From: Luteolibacter sp. LG18
Lineage (GTDB): Bacteria; Verrucomicrobiota; Verrucomicrobiia; Verrucomicrobiales; Akkermansiaceae
Reading direction: 5' to 3'
Assembly (NCBI RefSeq): GCF_036322585.1
Contig: NZ_AP024600.1
Coordinates: 3,534,001-3,598,000, forward strand
Length of the DNA stretch: 64,000 nt
Part shown: piece after piece, positions 26,233 to 34,600 of the stretch
Position numbering within the stretch: position 1 is the stretch's first letter
Layout: every line of letters starts with the position of its first letter
Position numbers and translations under genes: made by a program
The notes under the pieces: generated by a model
The model's input: only the letters and a program-made list of their open reading frames with translations
Told to the model about the DNA's origin: nothing
Databases searched by the model: none

Positions 26233-27018
26233 GGTTCTTTGGAGTTGATGGGAAAATCACGAACCCTTCCGAACGAGAAATGCGCACACGGTGCCGCCAA
26301 TGTGGGACGGAAACGACAACCGTTGGACTGCTGCGAGGCATGCGGAAGGGGAACTTGTCCTTCCGGTGGTTCGGGGGCTTCGTAAGCCGCACAGAGTCGG
26401 CCGCTGCAACCTTTAGTCCCTCCTTGCGAAGGCACCTCTTGCATACGCGGCAGCGCCCCCAAACCATTGGTTAGGGTGCGTCGTTTTGCGGTAATCAACG
26501 CTTACCGCTCTGTGTGGATGGGTTACGAAGCCCACGCTTGCCCGGAGGGGCGAAGCAGATTCATCCAACAGCAGGAACCAAGGCGGCTCAAGGCAATTTC
26601 CCCGACCTCCATAGGTCCCGCGCCGTGACACGGGCAGGCAGAACCAGCGGAAACCAGCTCATCCACCCGCGCTAAGCGCGGAATAAAACAAAAAATTACA
26701 TTCATCCTGTCGGTAATTGCTCCCAGACGAGGTTGCCAGTTTTTTGGCAGATAGATCGGGTAAAGCGCATCGTTAGAGGGGATTCCTGCACTGCGCGACG
26801 TTGGCCAACCCTTGATCTACCAACGAAAGTGGCTTGGAACGCTCGCTGCTCATAGTTCCTTGCGCTTGCTCATGATCCCGTTGCGCCGAGCTATGGTTGC
26901 CAAAAGGCGCAGCGGGATACCCCGGACAATCTCCCAATGAGCCTACGCTGGAATAGGCTCACTGAGCACAGGAAAGCGGCGGGCATCAATGGGTGCCCGC
27001 CGCCATTTACTCAACGGT
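26233..27018. other. 785-bp gap rich in short hairpins, no convincing gene
   Basis: No frame here looks like a protein. Hairpins seen: 26488-26508 (7-bp stem), 26875-26918 (13-bp stem with one G-T pair), 26939-26960 (7-bp stem) and 26976-27003 (10-bp perfect stem). The last may terminate the minus-strand TPR gene. A structured RNA in this region is possible but not shown. Confidence 0.5.
26976..27003 (-). terminator. Hairpin, possible terminator of the TPR gene
   Basis: A perfect 10-bp GC-rich stem with an 8-nt loop, 15 bp beyond the minus-strand stop at 27019. The minus-strand tail is TTTCC, only weakly U-rich. Confidence 0.5.
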
Positions 27019-27540
27019 CTAGGGCAATGCGGCGGCGGCAACTACACAGAGGCTCGAATCGGCCAAAATCGGTAGCCTGATCTCGGACCATGCTTTGATA
27101 GCCATCCTGATAGCTGATCGGGCTTGGGGAAGCCTGTTTAGGCGCACCTCCCGTTGAGCCAGAGATTTGAAAAACATTGCGGCAGCGCGGCGATCTTTGG
27201 GGCCGCCACTTTGCAGAATCGTGGCAAAGACCAAACCAACGGCCCACCCGTCCAGTTCGGCGCAACAACGCAACCGGAGGCGAAGAACGCGAGGCTGCCC
27301 CTGTTGGTCGGCAGGGATCAGCTCCAAAGTGTTCCATGCCTCTTGCCACATCCCATGATCGGCGTAGCAGGTTGCGATTCCCAGTGTCATCCAGAATGAC
27401 AGATGGACATATATCAGGGGACAAGTGACAAGCTTCGAATCCCCATCGGGCGAATTGTTCACCGAAGCAAAAAGGGATTCGAGGAGAGCGGTTGCGGAAG
27501 CTTGGTGCTTGGAAAGAATGACGCGCGAAATGGACTGCAA
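27019..27540 (-). CDS. TPR-like protein
   Basis: 173 residues. Start is uncertain: the only usual codon after the upstream in-frame stop is TTG at 27540. 'GIATCYADHGMWQEAWNTLELIPADQQGQPRVLRLRLRCCAELDGW' (residues 53-98 region) and 'MFFKSLAQREVRLNRLPQARSAIRMAIKAW' have the paired-helix spacing of tetratricopeptide repeats, giving about three repeats. Proteins of this type are frequent in Verrucomicrobiota and act as protein-protein scaffolds; no partner is evident. It is divergent from the Hsp20 gene. Confidence 0.6.
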   Translation of the reverse strand: MQSISRVILSKHQASATALLESLFASVNNSPDGDSKLVTCPLIYVHLSFWMTLGIATCYADHGMWQEAWNTLELIPADQQGQPRVLRLRLRCCAELDGWAVGLVFATILQSGGPKDRRAAAMFFKSLAQREVRLNRLPQARSAIRMAIKAWSEIRLPILADSSLCVVAAAALP

Positions 27541-27761
27541 GTGGGAAAAATTGACGCGGCCTCCGTTCTGCAGAATTGAGCCAGCAATTGAAAATCAATG
27601 CCTTAAGCGCGAACGGATTCGGGAATGAAAAATGCTTGGGCACGAATGGAACCGCTGGCTCAAGGAAGCTTTGGCGGAACGCCCCCAAGCGACATCCAGA
27701 TACGGCGGATGGATGGTTCGCTGGGCCAACAAAACCATCCGCCGTTCTGAAAGGAAAACCT

Positions 27762-28208
27762 ATGAAACATGCATTGAGTGCTTGGAGCCCACTGCGCGAA
27801 TTGGAGGACTTCCAGAACCGCATCCTTCGCGCATTCCATCCCGTCAGCCGTGACGTTTCCCAAGAATCCGGCCACTCGGGATGGACGCCACTGGTCGATA
27901 TCAGTGAAGATGACGACTCCTACCGGCTTGCGGTGGACTTACCCCAGATCCAGAGGGAAGACGTGAAAGTAACCGTTGAAAACGGTGTGCTCACCATCTC
28001 CGGAGAACGCAAGTTCTCAAAGGAGGACGGAAACGCGAAATACCACCGCATCGAGCGAGGCTATGGCAGTTTCGTCCGGAGCTTTGGCCTTCCGCCTGAT
28101 GCGGCCTCATCCGGAATCGAAGCGAAGTTCGCCGATGGCGTGCTTCAGATTCGGGTCCAGAAGAATGAGAACTCGAAGCCGAAGCAGATCGAGGTGAAAG
28201 TGGATTGA
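27762..28208 (+). CDS. Hsp20 / alpha-crystallin small heat-shock protein
   Basis: 148 residues from the ATG at 27762, which has an AAAGGAA ribosome-binding site; the longer frame upstream lacks family similarity. The alpha-crystallin domain spans about residues 40-138: 'PLVDISEDDDSYRLAVDLP', 'VENGVLTISGER' and the closing 'FADGVLQIRVQK'. 'SFGLPPDA' is the usual linker. Known role: ATP-independent holdase protecting proteins against aggregation. Small Hsp genes are common cargo of plasmids and islands. A hairpin follows at 28222-28251. Confidence 0.92.
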   Translation: MKHALSAWSPLRELEDFQNRILRAFHPVSRDVSQESGHSGWTPLVDISEDDDSYRLAVDLPQIQREDVKVTVENGVLTISGERKFSKEDGNAKYHRIERGYGSFVRSFGLPPDAASSGIEAKFADGVLQIRVQKNENSKPKQIEVKVD

Positions 28209-28221
28209 AGAAGTGTTCCCC

Positions 28222-28256
28222 GGCTCCCGGCGGTTTTTCGCCGCTGGGGCCCTTTC
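28222..28256 (+). terminator. Probable terminator after hsp20
   Basis: GC-rich imperfect stem (28222-28232 with 28239-28251) around a TTTTT loop, followed by CTTTCTTC; 13 bp after the stop. Confidence 0.5.
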
Positions 28257-28349
28257 TTCGTCGAAGGCTCCGGCAATGGTCAGGGCCTAGCGACCGAAAA
28301 AAGGAGAGAGCCACTGGAAACCCAATTTGGAAAGGAAGGTAAATAAATT

Positions 28350-28691
28350 ATGTCAAACGATCCTGCTGAAATCCGCAAGAAAGCCATTGAAACGACAATG
28401 GCACAGTTTGATTTTTCAAAGGTGGCGCTGGCAGCAACCGCGGCAGGCTGGAATGTTCGAACGCGACCTCTCCAAGCGGGAGGTGTTCCCGTTCCGGAAG
28501 AAATGCGCCGTATCGCCCGCGAACTCCTCGAAAAGGCGTGGGACGATGAAGACGCGCAAAATTGCGAATACTGTCACGGGGGGCTGAGAGCGAACCGGAC
28601 CGGCGGCTGTCTTACCCTCCAATTTGTTATCGAAGAGTCGTATTTCGTCGAGGCTTTGGACGTTCCGTCCGCTGGCGTTGACTCTGATTAG
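28350..28691 (+). CDS. Hypothetical small protein with CxxC motif
   Basis: 113 residues; the ATG at 28350 has an AGGAAGG site about 10 bp upstream. The N-terminal 75 residues are helical ('EEMRRIARELLEKAWDDED'), then 'CEYCHGG' (Cys73, Cys76 region) plus a later Cys ('GGCLTL') could form a small metal site. No family is recognised. It is followed by a perfect 11-bp stem-loop at 28703-28753. Confidence 0.5.
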   Translation: MSNDPAEIRKKAIETTMAQFDFSKVALAATAAGWNVRTRPLQAGGVPVPEEMRRIARELLEKAWDDEDAQNCEYCHGGLRANRTGGCLTLQFVIEESYFVEALDVPSAGVDSD

Positions 28692-28702
28692 GCGGTCAGG
28701 CT

Positions 28703-28753
28703 GGCACGGGAATTCGCGTTCAGGAGGGGGTTCATGCACCGGATTCCCGTGCC
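28703..28753. repeat. Perfect 11-bp stem-loop
   Basis: Arms 28703-28713 and 28743-28753 (GGCACGGGAAT and its complement) around a 29-nt loop, between two hypothetical genes of the island. No T tract follows, so it may be a regulatory hairpin rather than a terminator. Confidence 0.5.
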
Positions 28754-28765
28754 GAAGCCACTGCA

Positions 28766-29209
28766 TTGCGGTGGATCGCCCCTTTTGAGATAGTTTCTAT
28801 CAGCCGGGCAAATCAGTTTCGATCTGCGAGAGTTCCAATTGTTCGGGATGGCAAAAAATATCATTTCATTTCCTACAATTTCGATGACCCCAGCATTAGA
28901 AGGCTTTTGAAACGGGCTATTGCGCTCACTCCGGTCAAGGAAGTTCAGGCCAAGGAGAGCTTTAAGGAAGTATTGGACGGCGGCATGTGGGACACTTGGA
29001 GAGTGAATCGTAGCGAAACCGAACCGCCGCCCGAACTGCTGCCATGGTCCGTCCCTCCGTTCCTATTCAAGCACGAGATCAAGCGGGCGGCCATCTGGGT
29101 TTTCCTTGGGTTCGCCATCCGCAGCGCGTGGAAGACATGGCGCAAAAGGAAACATAAAGAAGAATTGCCGCGCTTCCGGCTCTATCCGCCAAGCCAGACA
29201 AGGGGCTGA
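28766..29209 (+). CDS. Hypothetical protein with one membrane-like helix
   Basis: 147 residues from a TTG at 28766; the true start may be further inside. The N-terminal 60 residues read like a small beta domain ('RVPIVRDGKKYHFISYNFDD'); a hydrophobic helix ('AAIWVFLGFAIRSAW', about residues 108-122) is followed by a very basic tail. No family recognised and start uncertain, so gene status is tentative. Confidence 0.4.
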   Translation: MRWIAPFEIVSISRANQFRSARVPIVRDGKKYHFISYNFDDPSIRRLLKRAIALTPVKEVQAKESFKEVLDGGMWDTWRVNRSETEPPPELLPWSVPPFLFKHEIKRAAIWVFLGFAIRSAWKTWRKRKHKEELPRFRLYPPSQTRG

Positions 29210-29905
29210 CGTGTTCATGGGCGCGGGATTCCAAATGGTCCATTTGTCCCGCCCGGCCCGTTTAGCTTTGAAATACAAAACAAAAGTATTTGGCGGGCGG
29301 AAGATCGGAAAATGCCGACCACTCTATACTAGTGAGTTACAGAAAATGGGCGGCGGGGAGCGCTTTTACCTGTTGGCGGGGTCGGCTATAGAGGAAATGC
29401 GTGAGCCGACAGGGAGCGGAATAGTAAATAATACTTATTTTTTGTTATTCTAGGAAAGCGGGGCGAAAACGTGGATTCCGAATTGTATTTTAATACAAAA
29501 CAAAAGTATTCGCGGCCGACTTTGAAGGACACGGCGGCGGGTTTGAGTTTAACGCAGGTTCGGGCAATTTAAAATCGCGGGAGACGAGTTTGAGAATAAT
29601 TCAAATTCCCGCAAATCGCTGAAATTAAGCGCCCGAAGCCTCGTTTTTAATATCTCCCGCCGCATCTAGCATGTTAAAATAGCGTATCGGATAGTTCGAT
29701 TTTCGAAAAATAACCTTGACAATCTCAGAAATATCTCTATTCTTGTCCCCGTTGGTAGGTTTCCTAGGCCGCATTGGCTCATAAAAAGGAAACTGGAGGG
29801 CTGTAACTAAGGGGAGAACTAAGAGAATGGCTAGGTGGAACTGTGCCGTTTTCTCAAATGGATGTCTTCCCAAGGTTTTTTTAAGGAAAGAAGAATATAT
29901 AAAGG
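29210..29905. other. AT-rich gap with exact 19-bp repeats upstream of the palm-domain gene
   Basis: No gene is evident. The 19-mer AATACAAAACAAAAGTATT occurs at 29272-29290 and 29492-29510, exactly 220 bp apart; each copy is itself a short palindrome (AATAC...GTATT), and the second is nested in a further palindrome TTGTATTTTAATACAA (29484-29499). A purine-only tract of about 65 nt (29881-29947) runs into the next gene. Confidence 0.6.
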
Positions 29906-31252
29906 ATGAAGAAGGAAGAAAAGAAGGAGAAAAAGAAAAAAGGGAATAGAAATGACACTCATACTCTTGGGGTGCCAAAAACCACAAAAAGACAATACTT
30001 CAAGGCTATAGGGACAGAGGAGCGTAAGTTTTTTATTCCGGAAAATAGGATTGGGGGAATTCAGAATATCCCCTTTAGAGGAAAACCACTTATCGAAAGT
30101 AAGCCCGGCTACCGTGCCGCCGTGTTCCTATTGGGAGCCTGTTATTTGAAATATTACGACAGAAGCAGGGTCAACAGGGACGCGCCAATTGCGAGCCAAT
30201 ACACCCGCCCCTTTGCCAAGGATGGCAAAATCTGGAAGGAAGTGCGTGAACTTCTGGTGGGCATGGGTGCGGTCACTTGCGATTACAGCTACACTATTGG
30301 GTCGAAGTGCTACTACCACACGTTGACGGCGGCTTGGGCGGGCGAAACTTGGAAGCTCCAAGGAGTCTTTGAAGACTGGCCGATCATCGCGGGAAGTCTG
30401 TCTTCTCTTCCATACTTGAGCATCGACACCGAAGAAGCCCTTGGGCTTTTGGACCGCTCCTACGCCATGCGTTCGGTCAAGGCCAAGAAGGTGTTCCGAA
30501 GGACCAAGAGAAAGGGCAACTATTGGGACACAAGCACGTGGGGAGAAGACGAACGCCAGATTTTCGAGCACTACATCCAGACGTTCGACAACCGCTTCAG
30601 CGTGTCCAAAACGGGCAGGCTCTACACCATGGCCAATGCGTTGCCAAAGGAGCTGCGCCACGCGCTCAGAATCCACGGGGAGCGCACTGAGGAGCTAGAC
30701 GTGAAATGCTGCCAGCCTCTTTTGCTCGTCACGCTCTACCCCCGCCAGACTCTCGAAAAGGCCAAGTTCCAATCCTTGGTAGAGCACGGAGACGTTTACG
30801 CCGCTGCGAGGGATACCATTTGCGGCACGATGGATCGCAACGAATTCAAGAACAACCATTTCATTCCTTGGCTCTTTGGGTCCAAGGAAGGGTTTAATCC
30901 GTATGCCCCGGCGATTGAAGCATGGTTTGCCATCCAGTTCCCGGAGCTGATGGCCGAGATTCGCCGCATTGGCAAAGTGAAGAACGCGAAGGACGAGACG
31001 GCTCGTAACCCGAAGGCTCTTCCTCGTCACCTCCAGCGATTGGAAAGCAAATTGATCTGGAAGACCGTTGAAGCGGCAGGCATCCCGGCGGTCTCCATCC
31101 ATGACGGCGTGCGTGTGCGTGTAGGCGACCTTGAAAAGGCGCGCGCTGTGTTGATGGCTTCCTTTTGGGATTCCTACCAGCTCACCCCGCAGATTGAGGT
31201 TTCCGACGTTCTCAAGAACCTCAGGACGTTTGAGGAAGAGAAGGCGGCATGA
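29906..31252 (+). CDS. Family-A-polymerase-like palm protein (putative replicase)
   Basis: 448 residues with a lysine-rich start, a helical winged-helix-like region (about 95-155) and a C-terminal half holding three blocks in the order and spacing of the polymerase A/T7-RNAP palm: motif A-like 'EELDVKCCQPLLL' (Asp265, Gln270), motif B-like 'DRNEFKNNHFIPWLFG' (Arg311, Lys315, Gly325) and motif C-like 'VSIHDGVRV' (His399, Asp400). 'GRLYTMANALPKELRHALRI' (residues 237-256) precedes motif A as a substrate-binding lead-in. No exonuclease domain is present. I infer a nucleic-acid polymerase, perhaps the replication protein of a plasmid- or phage-like element; no described family is named with confidence. 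Iteron-like repeats lie upstream. Confidence 0.6.
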   Translation: MKKEEKKEKKKKGNRNDTHTLGVPKTTKRQYFKAIGTEERKFFIPENRIGGIQNIPFRGKPLIESKPGYRAAVFLLGACYLKYYDRSRVNRDAPIASQYTRPFAKDGKIWKEVRELLVGMGAVTCDYSYTIGSKCYYHTLTAAWAGETWKLQGVFEDWPIIAGSLSSLPYLSIDTEEALGLLDRSYAMRSVKAKKVFRRTKRKGNYWDTSTWGEDERQIFEHYIQTFDNRFSVSKTGRLYTMANALPKELRHALRIHGERTEELDVKCCQPLLLVTLYPRQTLEKAKFQSLVEHGDVYAAARDTICGTMDRNEFKNNHFIPWLFGSKEGFNPYAPAIEAWFAIQFPELMAEIRRIGKVKNAKDETARNPKALPRHLQRLESKLIWKTVEAAGIPAVSIHDGVRVRVGDLEKARAVLMASFWDSYQLTPQIEVSDVLKNLRTFEEEKAA

Positions 31253-31343
31253 TGCTGCCATGATGGTTGAGACGGCGAAAGCTGCTCTTCCATCCCATTC
31301 AATGAGTCGCGACATTCAGTTCCTCGACAGAATACCACTGAGG

Positions 31344-31503
31344 GTGCGGCTGTGCTGATGGACTCCTTTGGGACCTCCTACGAGTTGACGCCCACGATTT
31401 TGGAAGCGGACGTTCTCAAGAATTTGAAAGCATTTGAGAAGCGAAAGGCGGCGTGATTCCTGCCACGGTGGTTGAGGCTGCGAAAGCTGCACTTTCATTC
31501 CAT
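31344..31503 (+). pseudogene. Relic 3' end of a second palm-domain gene
   Basis: This stretch aligns with 31144-31300, the end of the palm-domain gene plus 45 bp beyond its stop. Translated it gives 'VLMDSFGTSYELTPTILEADVLKNLKAFEKRKAA' in pieces, against 'VLMASFWDSYQLTP...SDVLKNLRTFEEEKAA' in the intact copy, including the stop at the same place. Differences are mostly conservative, so it comes from a diverged functional relative, not a recent duplication. The upstream part of that gene is missing. Confidence 0.75.
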
Positions 31504-31688
31504 CACTAGGCAGCAGGGCCGGAAAAGTTTAGGCTCACGCCTCATCTCGTTATAGAATGACAAGGTTGCGTGAGCATGCCGGAATGTGTTAGGAATGCTT
31601 AGCAATCATTCGGCGAAGCGCCCCTACCCCTCCCGGGTTGAACGCATATAACGCCTTTTCCAAATTAAATAATTCCCAAAATCATATC

Positions 31689-34600
31689 ATGAACACCTTC
31701 CCCGACCTACCACATTTATTTCAGCTTCAAGCAGATTTGTGGAAATGGCCCAAATCCCGAGCCGCAATTATGGTAGGTGCAGGCCTCAGCCTCAACGCCA
31801 ATAAAATTCCTTGTGCCAGTCAAAAATTTCTCACTTGGCGTGAATTGACTCGTTGCATGTATGACGAACTTCATCCGATAACACTAACGAATGACGAACT
31901 AGGAAAAATAAAAAGAGAGAATCATTTTCTTTCATGCGACTCATTGCGGTTAGCCAGCGAATATGAAGCAGAGTTCGGGAGGGGAAAATTAGATAATTTA
32001 ATAAGAAGTAGTCTACCTGACTCCGAGTATCAGCCCAGCGAGCTACATGAGCTTTTGTTAGCGCTTCCTTGGGCCGACGTATTCACAACCAATTATGATA
32101 CTCTTCTAGAGAGAACGGACATCCTCGGGAAATCATACCAAACAGTCACAAAAGCCGAAGATTTAACAAGGGCATACCAACCTAGAATTGTTAAATTGCA
32201 CGGATCGTTTCCTAATCAAACACCATTCATTATTACTGAAGAGGATTTTCGAACATATCCTCATAAATTTTCCCCTTTCGTGAACACCGTCCAACAATCG
32301 TTGACCGAAAATTCTTTTGTTCTTATAGGGTTTTCGGGGGATGATCCTAATTTCAAATCGTGGACGGGTTGGATACGAGACAATCTCAATAATCACCATG
32401 CCCCAATATATTTAATTGGGCTATTAAATATAAGCAATGCAGAGAGAGCCTTATTGAGCGCCCGTGGAGTTACGCCAATTGATTTGGCTCAAATTATCAC
32501 GGGGAAAATTAAAGGCAATCCACATGAAGTTGCATTGCAGTGGTTCCTTAATTTTTTGCATTCGGCGCGCCCTCCCAGACTGGAGGACTGGCCCAATATT
32601 AGCAAAAAAAGAATCAAAGACCTAGCTGGGACATCTAGAATACCTGCAATTCAAATAAGCAGCCCCCCTAAAAATGATTCATATCCAACCGGGGATTTCA
32701 CTGACGACATGGCTGCACAGACAATATACAGATGGAGGTATGAGCGCACAAATTATCCCGGTTGGATTATCTTGCGATCAACTAAGAGGGAAAATATTTG
32801 GGATGAGACATCCCGAATGGAAAATGCAATATGGAGGCTGGCTCAAAATTGGGTATATTCTGATAAAATTAGGTTCTTGTATGAGTTAAATTGGCGATAC
32901 GAGATTTCTTTAATGCCTTTGTTTTCTGATACAGCAGACAACATATTAACCATTTTGGAGCAAAATCGGGAATCACAAAGCAGCGATGAACTTAAGCTGC
33001 CTCTCACAAAAAAAATGGGGTCTATTAACGACCAAGAACTTGATGAGGTTTGGATGTCCTTAGCTCTCGGCGTGCTCCGAGAGGCTAGAGAAACTTTTAG
33101 AGAAGATCGCTGGAATCTAATATCGGCGAAAATTGATCAACGATTTGGGGAGGCATTAAATTCCCATGATCGATATCAATATGAAAAAGCGCTATGGAGC
33201 CTCAGGAAGCTCTCAAGAAAAATGACTAACGCCGTTTTGAATAGTTGGAATCCCTCTCCTCGGAACCCACTTGCTAAAATGTGGAAATCGTCCATCCTAT
33301 CTGAAATAGGGCAATTGGTTGACGCTAGAAACTTATTGCTGGGTGCGCTCAACGAAATAAGACGTTCCTTTACGATCCAAGGCCGTAATACCGAATTATT
33401 CTCGTTGGAGGGATGGTGCAGCTTTTCTTTGGCTAATATAGAAGCCAATGGAGCTTCTGATTACGATTCGAAGCGCATAAGTGAATTCCACGAGCGTTGG
33501 GATGAACTAAAGGCGTGGGATTGCGACCCGAGAGTATTGGGTCAGTATTTTTTACATGAATTGGCAAAACCGATGCCAGAAATGGCACCTGCTGTATCTA
33601 AAGTTACTCGCTCCTTCGATCCGGGTATTACCACCTATCAAAGAAGCTGGAGATCGGATATATTAGTGGATTTTATGCCTGCCTTTGGGTGCTTGCGATT
33701 ATTTGAAAACGCAGGCCTTTCGATGCGGAATGCTTACGCGGGATGGAAAGATGCTGTTATAAAAGCTTGTAAGTGGACCGCCCCTTTTAACAGCTTTGGT
33801 TCAACCGTCATAATAGCATGTTTAATTGACGCTAAAAAATTAGATGAAGAGGGTTTTCTCACCCGGATAGAAGTCGCGAACATGACCGATGATGATATCG
33901 GGAAATTTTACGATTGGGCGTTTAATGCATTGCGGGATGAATTATCAGACCTCCAAAAAACGGACACCCAGAAACGTAATAGTTTGGCGGTTGTTCAGGC
34001 ACTGGTAGAGATATTGTCCCGCATTTCATTCGGTCTTTCTGAAGATAAATTAAACAATGTCTTTCGTCTAGCCATTGACTATTTTTCAAACCCTCAAATA
34101 AGAGCGGATTCGTCAGCACTGAAAGTAAATCACACTTTATTCAAGAGAGTTTTCTATGCCGCGGATAACAGCTTGCTCGAAAATTGGTTGATGGAGGTGA
34201 TGAAATTGCCTCTGAACCCGATTATCGATGTTTATCAACGAAATCGACTCGATCCTATTGATGTCTTCCCCGATGGAAGGTGTAAGTCGTCTAGCGAAAT
34301 TCCAACGGAATCTTTCAAGAAAATATTTGAAGATTTACTTAAAGTGGCAGCAAGTAGAAATAGGCCTCAAAGCGATGATGCATTTAAACGCCTTTTTTCG
34401 CTCTCGGCAGTAGGAAAAACTACCAGCGATCAAAACGAGGTCTTGGGCCGGGAAATATGGCGAGAAGTGGATGATGACGGATTGCCAACTATCCAAGTTT
34501 ATGGTAGATCTAATTTTCTTTTTTACCCGGCTCCTTTTAATGTTGATGTGGCCGACATTGTTCGGAAAAATATTTTAAATCAAATATCCAAAATTAATGG

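Noticed and set aside
26280-26385. CxxC-like words (RCRQCGTE and CCEACGRG) suggesting a zinc ribbon
   Set aside because: The two pairs are in different reading frames; a frameshifted remnant is possible but cannot be shown.
26523-26705. Minus-strand 60-residue cysteine-containing frame ('SACPCHGAG') as a possible peptide precursor
   Set aside because: No ribosome-binding site, no processing or export genes nearby, and the area is a hairpin-rich gap; too little support.
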